This document shows, piece by piece, positions 46,809 through 54,995 of a DNA stretch of 64,000 nt. How positions within the stretch are numbered: the first letter of the stretch is position 1; every line of letters begins with the position of its first letter. The notes beneath the pieces were generated by a model. The model saw only the letters and a program-made list of their open reading frames with translations, did not search any database and had not been told where the DNA came from. Source of the DNA: CAXSEF01 sp964236585 (GTDB lineage Bacteria > Pseudomonadota > Alphaproteobacteria > Acetobacterales > Acetobacteraceae); NCBI GenBank assembly GCA_964236585.1, contig CAXSFE010000002.1, forward strand, positions 31,982 to 95,981, given 5' to 3'. The position numbers and the translations under genes were made by a program.

Positions 46809-48581
46809 ATGAGCGTCTTGCAGATCTACCGCCGCGTGCTCGGGCTGCTGGCGGGCGACCGCCGGCTCGCGATCACGCTCGGGCTGGCCAACATCGTCGT
46901 CGCCGGGCTGCAGTTCCTCGACCCGCTGCTGTTCGGCCGCGTGGTCGGCCTGCTCTCCGCCTCGGACCGCCTGCCGCACGACGAGCTGTGGCAGCGCGCG
47001 GCGACGCTGATCCTGGTGTGGCTCGCCGTGGGCGCCACCGGGATCGGCGCCAACATGCTTGTGGCGCTGCACGCCGAGCGCATGGCGCACCGCAACCGCC
47101 TGGCCGCGATGAGCCGCTGCTTCAGCCACGTGATCTCGCTGCCGCTGTCCTTCCACGGCGACAGCCACTCCGGGCGCCTGATGAAGATCATGCTGGGCGG
47201 ATCGGACGCGCTGTTCTCGGTGTGGCTGCAGTTCTTCCGCGAGCAGCTCGCGACCTACGTCGCGGTGATCGTGCTGCTGCCGATCACGATGCTGATGAAC
47301 TGGCGGCTGTCGCTGTCGCTGGTGGTGCTGGTGGTGCTGTTCGTGGCGGTGACGCTCGTCGTCGTGCGGCGCACCGAGGCCGGGCAGAAGCAGGCCGAGC
47401 AGTACCAGGGCGCGCTGGCCGGCACCGCGCAGGACGCGCTGGCCAACGTCATGGTGGTGCAGTCCTTCGGGCGGCTGGCCTCGGAAAGCCGGCGCTTCGG
47501 GCAGATCATGGAGCAGGTGATCCGCCACCAGTTCCCGGTGCTGAACTGGTGGGCGATGGTCAACGTGCTGACGCGGGCGGCCTCCACGCTGGCGGTGATC
47601 TCGATCGTGCTGATCGGCACGCTGCTGCACCTCGAGGGCAAGGCAAGCATCGTCGAGATCGTCTCGTTCATGGGGTTCGCGACGCTGCTGATCGGGCGGC
47701 TGGAGTCCGCGGTGGCGTTCTCCTCGCGGCTGTTCATGCAGGCGCCGGGACTGGCCGAGTTCTTCAAGGTGCTCGACGCGCGTTCCTCCGTGCCGGACCG
47801 TCCGGGCGCGCCCGAGCTGCAGGCGCCGCGCGGCGAGGTGGCGTTCGAGGAGGTGGCGTTCGCCTATCCGGGCGGGCCGCGCATCCTGAACGACGTCAGC
47901 TTCGTGGCCAGGCCGGGCATGTCGGTGGCGCTGGTGGGGCAGACCGGGGCGGGCAAGTCCACGGCGATGAACCTGCTGCAGCGCCTGTGGGACCCGGTCG
48001 CAGGCTCCATCCGCATCGACGGCCAGGACCTGCGCGAGGTCAGCATCGAGAGCCTGCGCCGCTCGATCGGCGTGGTGTTCCAGGAGAGCATGCTGTTCAA
48101 CCGCTCGATCATCGAGAACCTGCGCATCGGCGCGCCCGACGCCAGCGACGAGGACGTCGAGCGCGCCTGCCGCCTGGCCGACGCGCACGAGTTCATCATC
48201 CGCCAGCCGCAGGGCTACGACACCGTGGTCGGCGAGCGCGGCACCACGCTGTCGGGCGGCCAGCGCCAGCGCCTGGCGATCGCGCGTGCCGCGCTGAAGA
48301 ACCCGCCGATCCTGGTGCTCGACGAGGCGACGAGCGCGCTGGACGCGGCCACGGAGGCGCGCGTGTCGCGGGCGATGACGGCGCTGATGCGCGGGCGCAC
48401 GACGTTCATCATCGCGCACCGGCTGTCCACGGTGCGCGACGCCGACGTGATCCTGGTGTTCGAGGGGGGCGAGATCGTCGAGCGCGGCAGCTTCGACGTG
48501 CTGCTCGCCCGCCGCGGGCGGTTCGCGGAGCTGGTGGCGACGCAGCTCGCGGGGAGCGGAGCGCAGCAGGCTGCGGAGTAG
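46809..48581 (+). CDS. Glucan exporter-type ABC transporter (NdvA/ChvA-like), fused permease-ATPase
   Basis: 590 residues, the length of rhizobial NdvA. Six membrane helices in the first 330 residues, then an ATPase domain with Walker A GQTGAGKST, signature LSGGQRQRLAIARA and Walker B ILVLDEATSALD. The first residues MSVLQIYRRVLGLLAGDRR resemble NdvA, which exports cyclic beta-1,2-glucan. No glucan synthase (ndvB) is seen, so the cargo could differ; lipid A exporters are the main alternative. ATG at 46809 is chosen by family fit over one 48 bp upstream. Confidence 0.88.
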   Translation: MSVLQIYRRVLGLLAGDRRLAITLGLANIVVAGLQFLDPLLFGRVVGLLSASDRLPHDELWQRAATLILVWLAVGATGIGANMLVALHAERMAHRNRLAAMSRCFSHVISLPLSFHGDSHSGRLMKIMLGGSDALFSVWLQFFREQLATYVAVIVLLPITMLMNWRLSLSLVVLVVLFVAVTLVVVRRTEAGQKQAEQYQGALAGTAQDALANVMVVQSFGRLASESRRFGQIMEQVIRHQFPVLNWWAMVNVLTRAASTLAVISIVLIGTLLHLEGKASIVEIVSFMGFATLLIGRLESAVAFSSRLFMQAPGLAEFFKVLDARSSVPDRPGAPELQAPRGEVAFEEVAFAYPGGPRILNDVSFVARPGMSVALVGQTGAGKSTAMNLLQRLWDPVAGSIRIDGQDLREVSIESLRRSIGVVFQESMLFNRSIIENLRIGAPDASDEDVERACRLADAHEFIIRQPQGYDTVVGERGTTLSGGQRQRLAIARAALKNPPILVLDEATSALDAATEARVSRAMTALMRGRTTFIIAHRLSTVRDADVILVFEGGEIVERGSFDVLLARRGRFAELVATQLAGSGAQQAAE

Positions 48582-48594
48582 CCGCGCTGGCACA

Positions 48595-48710
48595 GCAAGG
48601 CCAGGGGCTCTGCCCCTGGACCCCGCCAAAGGCAAGCCTTTGGAATCCGGTACTTGAGGGAAACAGGTTCAGGAGCCGCTCGCTCCTGGCGGGTCCGGGC
48701 GTAGCTGGCC
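48595..48710. repeat. GC-rich multi-hairpin intergenic element, copy 12 (right end decayed)
   Basis: Begins 13 bp after the stop of the ABC transporter gene. Modules: CCAGGGGCTCTGCCCCTGG, CCAAAGGCAAGCCTTTGG, centre TACTTGAG, CAGGAGCCGCTCGCTCCTG; the last outer hairpin has drifted (CGGGTCCGGGCGTAGCTGG). The remaining 176 bp to the CBS gene hold GC-rich sequence with no recognised gene. Confidence 0.82.
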
Positions 48711-48886
48711 AAAGGTTCCAAGCCCGCTTGGGCCGCTGGAATGGCGAGCGAAGGGAGAGCCCGGCCCTGCCCTCCTGCGGGTCGGGGCCGTGTCCCTCCT
48801 CTTGTGCGGGTGCGAGCCGACCATTTGAACGCGGCTCGCGTCGTGGCGCATGGTTGTCCCCCGTCCACGCGAGCCAGGAGATCGTC

Positions 48887-49321
48887 ATGACCGTCGCCTG
48901 CATCCTCAAGAGCAAGGGCGCCGACGTCGCCCACGTGTCGCCAAGCGACAGCATCGCCGCGGTATCATCACTGCTGGCCGCGCGCAGGATCGGCGCGGTG
49001 CTGGTGCTGGATGCCGCCGGCCAGCTCCTCGGCATCGTCAGCGAGCGCGACATCGTCCGCATCCTCGCGCGCGAGGGGGCGGCGACGCTGGGCATGACCG
49101 CGGCCCAGCTGATGACCTCCTCGCTGGTCACCGTGACCCCGTCGACGACCGTGGCCGAGGCGATGACGCTGATGTCGGCGAACCGGGTGCGCCACCTGCC
49201 GGTGCTGCTGGACGGGGCTCTGGCCGGGCTGGTGAGCATCGGCGACATCGTCAAGACGCGGCTGGAGCAGCAGGCGCACGAGGTGGACAGCCTGCGCGCC
49301 TACGTGTCCGGCGGGGTCTAG
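48887..49321 (+). CDS. CBS-pair domain protein
   Basis: 144 residues, two CBS motifs filling the whole protein: VSPSDSIAAVSSLLAARRIGAVLVLD...LLGIVSERDIVRIL and VTPSTTVAEAMTLMSANRVRHLPVLLDGALAGLVSIGDIVK. Such single-pair proteins bind adenine nucleotides or other ligands and regulate partner proteins; which partner is unknown. ATG at 48887 follows CCAGGAGATCGTC. Confidence 0.92.
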   Translation: MTVACILKSKGADVAHVSPSDSIAAVSSLLAARRIGAVLVLDAAGQLLGIVSERDIVRILAREGAATLGMTAAQLMTSSLVTVTPSTTVAEAMTLMSANRVRHLPVLLDGALAGLVSIGDIVKTRLEQQAHEVDSLRAYVSGGV

Positions 49322-49371
49322 CCGTCCCTGGCCGGGGCTGCCCGGCCGGGCAGCCCCGGCGCGGAACCGGC

Positions 49372-49532
49372 AAGCGAGGTTGGGTTCTGCCCACACCCGC
49401 CAACGGCCGAGGCCCTTGAGAACCAGGACTCCGGGGCGGAGTCCCTTCGAGGCGTAGTGTGCCGCAAGGCCGAGGGAGGCCGGTCCAGGGACGCTGTCCC
49501 TGCCGGTCCAAGGCAGAGCCCCGGCTTCTGAA
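49372..49532. repeat. GC-rich multi-hairpin intergenic element, copy 13 (degenerate)
   Basis: After the CBS gene. Recognisable pieces are GGTTGGGTTCTGCCCACACC, GCCGAGGCCC, CCAGGGACGCTGTCCCTG and GGCAGAGCCCCGGCTT; middle region expanded as in copy 1 (CGTAGTGTGCCGCAAG). Stem pairing is partly lost, so this copy is decaying. Confidence 0.7.
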
Positions 49533-49764
49533 ACCAAGGCACTGCCGTCGTCTCCTGGGCCACGTCGCGCGCCCTGCCTTCCCCGGCACTCGCGCTGACG
49601 ATCCCTACCCGCAACGGCGTCGTCATAGATGCGGTCCCTTCCAGTGGCGTCGTGACCGCGGTCCGAGGCCGATCCCGAGTGGCCCCTGCCATCGCGGGAA
49701 AACGTTGGCTGCGCGGCCTGTCCGCCGTCTAGTGTCGGTCACGCAACAGAAGGATGCATGCCCC
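49533..49764. other. Upstream region of mscL
   Basis: 232 bp between the decayed element and mscL. No open frame of coding character, no tRNA. Presumably carries the mscL promoter; no consensus boxes are clear in this GC-rich stretch. Confidence 0.35.
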
Positions 49765-50232
49765 ATGGCGCTGCCGATCAATGCACCGCGCTTCAAGGCG
49801 CCGGGACTGCTGTCCGAGTTCCGCGCCTTCATCATGCGCGGCAACGTGGTCGACCTCGCGGTCGGCATCATCATCGGCGCTGCGTTCACCGCGATCGTGC
49901 AGAGCCTGGTCAAGGACATCTTCACGCCGCTGATCGGGCTTCTGGTCGGCGGCATCGACTTCAGCAACATCTTCATCGTGCTCAAGGGTGCGCCGGCGGC
50001 GACGCTGGCGGAGGCGGTGGCAAAGGGCGACGTCACGCTCAATGTCGGCGTGTTCCTCAACGCGGTGATCTCGTTCGTCATCGTGGCAGCCGCGGTGTTC
50101 GGCATCGTCAAGGCGCTGTCCTCGATGCAGCGGCGCAAGGAGGCGGACGAGACGCTGCCGCCGACCACCACAGAGACGCTGCTCAAGGAGATCCGTGACG
50201 AGCTGCGGAGCGGGACCCGGACGGCGGCCTAG
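49765..50232 (+). CDS. mscL: Large-conductance mechanosensitive channel
   Basis: 155 residues. Begins with the amphipathic helix SEFRAFIMRGNVVDLAVGIIIGAAFTAIV, the pore-forming first membrane helix, then KDIFTPLIGLLVGGIDFSN, a periplasmic loop and the second helix NAVISFVIVAAAVFGIVK, with the charged C-terminal KEIRDEL helix. Opens on membrane tension to release solutes at osmotic downshock. AGAAGGATGCATGCCCC precedes the ATG. Convergent with the aroK-aroB gene. Confidence 0.97.
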   Translation: MALPINAPRFKAPGLLSEFRAFIMRGNVVDLAVGIIIGAAFTAIVQSLVKDIFTPLIGLLVGGIDFSNIFIVLKGAPAATLAEAVAKGDVTLNVGVFLNAVISFVIVAAAVFGIVKALSSMQRRKEADETLPPTTTETLLKEIRDELRSGTRTAA

Positions 50233-50281
50233 GCCGGACCGGAAGCAATTATGGCGCTGCCTTCCTGCATCGAGGCCAGCA

Positions 50282-50462
50282 GGCAAGGCCGGGCTCTCCC
50301 TCCGCTGCCATTCCGACGACCCGAGCGGGTCGCCGGAACCTCCGGCATCTACGCCCGGACCCGCCGAAGGGCCGAGCCCTGTGGAACCCCTGTCCTTAAG
50401 GAACGGATTCCAAAGGCCTGCCTTTGGCGGAGCTTGAGGCAGAGCCTCAACCTTGCTTGCCT
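50282..50462. repeat. GC-rich multi-hairpin intergenic element, copy 14 (left half interrupted)
   Basis: Between the convergent mscL and aroK-aroB genes. Left half GGCAAGGCCGGGCTCT is interrupted by about 60 bp of unrelated sequence before CCCGGACCCGCC; right half is intact: centre CCTTAAGG, CCAAAGGCCTGCCTTTGG, TTGAGGCAGAGCCTCAA, CCTTGCTTGCC. Confidence 0.8.
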
Positions 50463-50490
50463 GACCAGTGATGCCCGGGAGCCGTTGACA

Positions 50491-52287
50491 TCAGGCGTCG
50501 CAGCCCGACTCCCGCAGCGTCTCGACGACGGCGTGGGGCGGCACGTCGCTGCTGGTGAACGCCTGGCCGATGCCGCGCACGAGGACGAAGGCGAGGCGGC
50601 CATCGCGCATCTTCTTGTCGCGCTGCATGTGCGCGACCAGGGCGGCGGCTGAGTGCCGGCGGGGCAGGGCGTCGACCCGCGACGGCAGCCCTGTCGCGGC
50701 GATGTGCGACGCGACCCGTGCGGCCTCGGCCTGCGGGCACACCCCGAGCCGGGCCGACAGCGCGAAGGCGAGGCACAGGCCGAGGCCGACCGCCTCGCCG
50801 TGCAGCAGGCCCTGGCCGTAGCCGGTCTCGCGCTCGAAGGCGTGGGCGAAGGTGTGGCCGAGGTTGAGCAGGGCGCGGCCGTCGGAGGCGGCCTCCTCGC
50901 GCTCGTCGTCGGCGACCACACGCGCCTTGAACGCGCAGGCGCGCAGCACCGCCTCGGCCTGCGTGGCCGCGTCGCCGGCGAGCAGGGCGGCCGCGTGGCC
51001 CTCGCACCAGGCGTACAGCGCGCGGTCGGCGATCAGCCCGGCCTTGACGATCTCGGCGTAGCCGGCGCGCAGCTCGCCTGCCGGCAGGGTCGCGAGCACC
51101 GCGGTGTCGGCCAGCACCACCAGCGGCTGGTGGAACGCGCCAAGCAGGTTCTTGCCCTGCGCGGTGTTGATCCCGGTCTTGCCGCCGACGGAGGAGTCGA
51201 CCTGGGCGAGCAGGGTGGTCGGCACCTGCACGAAGGGCAGGCCGCGCAGCACGCTGGCGGCCACGAAGCCGGCGAGGTCGCCGATCACGCCGCCGCCGAG
51301 GGCGATCACCGTGGTGCGGCGCTCCACGCCGTGCTCCAGGACCTCGCCGGCGACGCGCCCGTAGGTCGCCACGCTCTTGGAGGCTTCGCCTGGGGGCACG
51401 ACCACCGCGTGCGCCTTGATGCCGACGTCGCCGAGGCTGGCGAGCAGCACGGGCAGGTGCAGCGCCGCCACGGTCTCGTCGGTGACCACCACGCAGCGCT
51501 TCTGCGGCAGCACCGGGGCCAGCAGCGAGCCTGCGCGGCCCAGCAGATTGTCGCCCACGACCACGTCGTAGGACGCGGCCTGCAGGCGCACCGCGACGCG
51601 TTCCGGCGCGCGCCAGCCGTCCAGCGCGGCCACGACGTTGCGGGTGGTGACGTCGGGGCTGTCCTCGCCGCTGTCCACGATGATGTCGGCCTCCGCGTAG
51701 GTGGGGTGGCGCTGCGCCATCAGGGCCGACAGCGTGCCGACGGGGTCGGCGTTGGCCAGGAGGGGGCGGTGGGAGCGCCCGGCGACCCGGCGCGCCAGGA
51801 CCTCGAGCGAGCAGCGCAGCCAGACGCTGGTGGCGCCGGCGCGGATCGCGGCCCGGGTCGAGGCGTCCATGAACGCCCCGCCGCCGGTCGCCAGCACGAG
51901 CGGCGGCCCGGCCAGCAGGCGGCGGATCACGCGCCGCTCGCCCTCGCGGAAGCTGGCCTCGCCGTAGCGGGCGAACAGCTCGGCGATCGAGCAGCGCGCG
52001 GCGGCCTCGATCTCGGCGTCGGCGTCGCGGAACGGCAGGCCGACCCGCAGCGCGAGGCGGCGGCCGATCGAGCTTTTCCCCGCGCCCATCAGGCCGACGA
52101 GCACGATCGAGCGCGGCTCGCCGGGCGTGCCCGGGCGACGCGACGCAGGATCGCGGGCCGCGGCCACCGGCCTGGCGGGCGGCGCCTCGCGCGGGACGCG
52201 CGGCACCGGGGGGCTCGCCGGGTCCGGCTCCGCCCCGAGATGCGCCAGCCAGCCGGGCTCCGGGATCATGGCACTGTTGCGCGTCAT
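50491..52287 (-). CDS. aroKB: Fused shikimate kinase / 3-dehydroquinate synthase
   Basis: 598 residues combining two shikimate-pathway enzymes that catalyse steps five and two. N-terminal shikimate kinase: P-loop GLMGAGKSSIGRRLA (about 68-82), FRDADAEIE, LATGGGAF. C-terminal dehydroquinate synthase: DETVAALHLPVL, ALGGGVIGDLAGFVAAS, QVDSSVGGKTGINTAQGKNL, LNLGHTFAHAFE and HGEAVGLGL, including the metal-binding Glu and His. In most bacteria aroK and aroB are adjacent separate genes; here the frame is continuous. ATG at 52287 or 52269; the first 50 residues are disordered. Confidence 0.95.
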   Translation of the reverse strand: MTRNSAMIPEPGWLAHLGAEPDPASPPVPRVPREAPPARPVAAARDPASRRPGTPGEPRSIVLVGLMGAGKSSIGRRLALRVGLPFRDADAEIEAAARCSIAELFARYGEASFREGERRVIRRLLAGPPLVLATGGGAFMDASTRAAIRAGATSVWLRCSLEVLARRVAGRSHRPLLANADPVGTLSALMAQRHPTYAEADIIVDSGEDSPDVTTRNVVAALDGWRAPERVAVRLQAASYDVVVGDNLLGRAGSLLAPVLPQKRCVVVTDETVAALHLPVLLASLGDVGIKAHAVVVPPGEASKSVATYGRVAGEVLEHGVERRTTVIALGGGVIGDLAGFVAASVLRGLPFVQVPTTLLAQVDSSVGGKTGINTAQGKNLLGAFHQPLVVLADTAVLATLPAGELRAGYAEIVKAGLIADRALYAWCEGHAAALLAGDAATQAEAVLRACAFKARVVADDEREEAASDGRALLNLGHTFAHAFERETGYGQGLLHGEAVGLGLCLAFALSARLGVCPQAEAARVASHIAATGLPSRVDALPRRHSAAALVAHMQRDKKMRDGRLAFVLVRGIGQAFTSSDVPPHAVVETLRESGCDA

Positions 52288-52400
52288 CGCGGCGGAGGCT
52301 AGCACACGGCCGGCTTGCAGGGCCATTCGGCCGGGCGCGACCGTTCGCCCCGTGCATCGAGTCGGCCACGCCTTCGGCGGGGCAGCAGTTGAGGGGAACC

Positions 52401-52544
52401 ATGCGCCGCACCTTCCTGATCGCCGCCGGCGCCGGCGTGGCGCTCCTGGTCCTGATCGTCATCCTGCTGGGAGCCTTCCCGCCGCGGGCGCACCCCGTGG
52501 CGGTGCAGCACGTGATCCCCAACGACCACTTCCAGACGCGGTGA
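52401..52544 (+). CDS. Small single-pass membrane protein (47 residues)
   Basis: Sequence MRRTFLIAAGAGVALLVLIV... with a basic start, one membrane helix (about residues 4-24) and a short tail ending HVIPNDHFQTR. A ribosome site GAGGGGAACC precedes the ATG. Its TGA overlaps the GTG of xerD (GTGA), which argues that it is translated. Possible partner or upstream regulator of XerD expression; family unknown. Confidence 0.65.
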   Translation: MRRTFLIAAGAGVALLVLIVILLGAFPPRAHPVAVQHVIPNDHFQTR

Positions 52545-53527
52545 GGCCCGGCACAGCCCCAGCCGTGCCGGCCGAGGTGCCGCCGGAGGCACCCGCCGTC
52601 GTGCCGAAGCCCGAGGCTGCCGGCGCGCGGGCGGCGGCCGACCGTCATGTCGAGGCGTTCCTGGAGATGCTGGTCGCCGAGCGGGGCAGCGCGCGCAACA
52701 CCTGCTGCGCCTATGCCGCCGATCTCGCCGACTTCGGCTCTCACGCGGCGCGGGCGGGGGAGGGCGTGGCGGCCGCCGCCACGGCCACGCTGTCGTCCTA
52801 CCTGCGCGGCATGGCCGATGCCGGGCTGGCGCCGCGCACCGTGGCGCGCCGGCTGTCGTGCCTGCGCCAGTTCTTCCGCTTCCTCGCGCGCGAGGGTGTC
52901 AGGCCGGACGACCCGACGCAGCTGCTCGACTCCCCGAGGCTGCCGAGATCGCTGCCGAAGTACCTGACGGAGGCCGAGGTCGACGCCCTGCTGGCCGTGG
53001 CGCTGGAGGGACGTCGCGGCCTGGTGGCGCGGGCGGCGCTGGAGATCCTGTATGCGACCGGGCTGCGCGTCTCGGAGCTGCTGTCCCTGCCGCGCGCGGC
53101 GCTGAGCGGGGACGCGCAGGTCCTGCTGGTGCGCGGCAAGGGGGGGCGCGAGCGCATCGTCCCGCTGTCGGACAGCTCGCGCCGGGCGGCAGAGGCGCTG
53201 CGGGCGGGCTCGGGCGAGTCGCGCTGGCTGTTCCCGGCGCGCGATCCCAGGCAGGCCCTGTCGCGCCAGGCCTTCGACCCGGTGATGAAGGAGGCGGCGC
53301 TGGCGGCCGGGCTCGACCCGGCCCGGGTGTCGCCGCACGTGCTGCGGCACTCCTTCGCCTCGCACATGCTGGCGCGCGGCGCGGACCTGCGCAGCCTGCA
53401 GACGCTGCTCGGCCACGCCGACATCGCGACCACGCAGATCTACACGCACGTCCTGGCCGAGCGGCTGCAGCGCCTGGTGGAGGCGCACCACCCGCTGGCG
53501 CTGCGGGGCGGGGACCCGGTGGCGTGA
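52541..53527 (+). CDS. xerD: Tyrosine recombinase XerD
   Basis: 328 residues. N-terminal SAM-like domain after a Pro/Ala-rich extension of about 30 residues, then the catalytic domain: Arg in ATGLRVSELLSLPRA, Lys in RGKGGRERIVPL, HVLRHSFASHML (His-x2-Arg), and LGHADIATTQIYTHV with the second His and the nucleophile Tyr. Resolves chromosome dimers at dif with XerC. Assignment to XerD rather than XerC is by general similarity. GTG start overlaps the small membrane-protein gene. A dif site was not recognised in the window. Confidence 0.9.
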   Translation: MRPGTAPAVPAEVPPEAPAVVPKPEAAGARAAADRHVEAFLEMLVAERGSARNTCCAYAADLADFGSHAARAGEGVAAAATATLSSYLRGMADAGLAPRTVARRLSCLRQFFRFLAREGVRPDDPTQLLDSPRLPRSLPKYLTEAEVDALLAVALEGRRGLVARAALEILYATGLRVSELLSLPRAALSGDAQVLLVRGKGGRERIVPLSDSSRRAAEALRAGSGESRWLFPARDPRQALSRQAFDPVMKEAALAAGLDPARVSPHVLRHSFASHMLARGADLRSLQTLLGHADIATTQIYTHVLAERLQRLVEAHHPLALRGGDPVA

Positions 53528-53532
53528 GGCAG

Positions 53533-53669
53533 CAAGGTTGAGGCTCTGCCTCAAACTCCGCCAGGGCGAGCCGCCCTGGACCGGCCTTGCCTAGGGAAGC
53601 CGGTCCAGGGGGCTCGCCCTGGCGGGTCCCCGCCTTCAAGCATGGGGCGGAGCCCTGGCCTTGCTTGCC
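53533..53669. repeat. GC-rich multi-hairpin intergenic element, copy 15
   Basis: Begins 5 bp after the xerD stop. Modules: TTGAGGCTCTGCCTCAA, CCAGGGCGAGCCGCCCTGG, degenerate centre TTGCCTAGG, CCAGGGGGCTCGCCCTGG, and a final outer hairpin widened by an insert (CCCCGCCTTCAAGCATGGGG). Confidence 0.87.
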
Positions 53670-53707
53670 GCCTTCCTGGCGCCGTTCGCCGATGCTAAGC
53701 CGCGCGG

Positions 53708-54664
53708 ATGCGTCATTTCCTGGACTTCGAGAAGCCCGTGGCCGAGCTGGAGGCCAAGATCGAGGAGCTCCGTCAGATGTCGGAGCCGGGCGGCCTCAAC
53801 ATCGCCGACGAGGTGGCCAAGCTCACCGAGAAGGCGGACCGCCAGCTCCGCACCACCTACGCCCGGCTGAGCGCGTGGCAGAAGACGCAGGTGGCGCGCC
53901 ACCCGGACCGGCCGAGGGCGCTGCACTACATCGCCTCGCTGATCACCGAGTACACGCCGCTCGCCGGTGACAGGGCGTTCGCCGAGGACGCGGCGATCGT
54001 GGGCGGGCTCGGGCGGTTCCGCGGTGCGGCGGTGGTGGTGATCGGCACGGAGAAGGGCACCGACACCGACAGCCGGGTGCGGCACAACTTCGGCTCCGCG
54101 CGGCCGGAGGGCTACCGCAAGGTGCGCCGGCTGATCGAGCTGGCGGGGCGGTTCGGGCTGCCGCTGCTGACCTTCGTCGACACCGCCGGGGCGTTCCCCG
54201 GCATCGACGCGGAGGCGCGCGGACAGGCGGAGGCGATCGCGCGCTCGATCGAGGCGTGCCTGGAGGCGCCGGTGCCGATCCTGGCCACCGTGATCGGCGA
54301 GGGCGGATCCGGCGGCGCCATCGCGCTGGCCACCGGCGACCGGGTGCTGATGCTGGAGCACGCGATCTACTCGGTGATCTCGCCGGAGGGGTGCGCCTCG
54401 ATCCTGTGGCGCGATGCGGGGCAGGCGCAGGTCGCGGCCGAGGCGCTGCGGCTGACGGCCGCCGACCTGAAGTCGAAGCGGCTGGTGGACGAGGTCGTCG
54501 CCGAGCCGCTGGGCGGCGCGCACCGTGCGCCGGAGGACGCGATCGGCCGCGTCGGCGAGGCGCTCGCCCAGGCGCTGCCGGAGCTGGTGGCCCTGGACGG
54601 CGCCACGCTGCGCGCCAGGCGGCGGGAGAAGTACCTGGCGATGGGACGCGAGGGGGCGGCCTAG
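53708..54664 (+). CDS. accA: Acetyl-CoA carboxylase carboxyltransferase subunit alpha
   Basis: 318 residues, normal length. FLDFEKPVAELEAKIEELR opens the family; NFGSARPEGYRKVRRLIELA, LTFVDTAGAFPGIDAEARGQ and IGEGGSGGAIALATGDRVLMLEHAIYSVISPEGCASILW carry the crotonase-fold active site with the oxyanion-hole glycines. Makes malonyl-CoA with AccD. No accD beside it. Ends just before an AT-rich repeated element. Confidence 0.97.
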   Translation: MRHFLDFEKPVAELEAKIEELRQMSEPGGLNIADEVAKLTEKADRQLRTTYARLSAWQKTQVARHPDRPRALHYIASLITEYTPLAGDRAFAEDAAIVGGLGRFRGAAVVVIGTEKGTDTDSRVRHNFGSARPEGYRKVRRLIELAGRFGLPLLTFVDTAGAFPGIDAEARGQAEAIARSIEACLEAPVPILATVIGEGGSGGAIALATGDRVLMLEHAIYSVISPEGCASILWRDAGQAQVAAEALRLTAADLKSKRLVDEVVAEPLGGAHRAPEDAIGRVGEALAQALPELVALDGATLRARRREKYLAMGREGAA

Positions 54665-54710
54665 AGGGTGTCATGAACCCGGCAACAGCTCCGTGTCCGG
54701 AAGGGACAGC

Positions 54711-54846
54711 AAGAACCTTCTTTTTCTGAAGAAAAAGAAGCAAAAAGACTTTGCCCATGAGGTCCTGGCCGCACGGGCAGGTCCGGGCCCAGGGGGGAAG
54801 TTCTTTGGTTCTTTCTTTCAAGATAGAACGTGCTTTCTTCCTCCTG
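54711..54846 (+). repeat. AT-rich two-hairpin element, left copy
   Basis: Contains the perfect hairpin CTTCTTTTTC-TGAA-GAAAAAGAAG (54718-54741), the conserved AAAGACTTTGCC, a variable middle of about 45 bp, and a second hairpin around TTCTTTCTTTCAAGATAGAA (one mismatch). An inverted copy lies at 57194-57325, so the two flank the 716-residue protein gene. Base composition contrasts sharply with the GC-rich surroundings. Found after accA. Confidence 0.88.
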
Positions 54847-54945
54847 CGAGGCACGAAGTCGGGCTTGCAGGCTCATGACACACTCTGAGGCCGTGTCCGG
54901 CGCGAGACGCGTCCGCTGCCGGCCCCGCCCGGTCGGAGCGGCGTC

Positions 54946-54960
54946 CTTAACAGGAGCTTA
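54946..54960 (+). promoter_or_regulatory. TTAA-N7-TTAG box (CtrA-site-like), site 2
   Basis: TTAACAGGAGCTTAG, 36-50 bp before the ATG at 54996 of the ELWxxDGT protein. Same orientation as sites 1 and 3. A TATCCTT lies 15 bp further downstream and may be the -10 region. Confidence 0.42.
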
Positions 54961-54995
54961 GGGCTCGGCCGCCTATCCTTGCGGTCCGGGCGAGC

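Noticed and set aside
52541..53527. Phage or integron integrase
   Set aside because: Length, motif order and isolated context fit housekeeping XerD; no attachment site, cassette or phage genes nearby.
54711..54846. AT-rich element as an insertion sequence end
   Set aside because: No transposase frame is linked to it, and the enclosed gene is not a transposase; kept as a repeat with unknown mobility.
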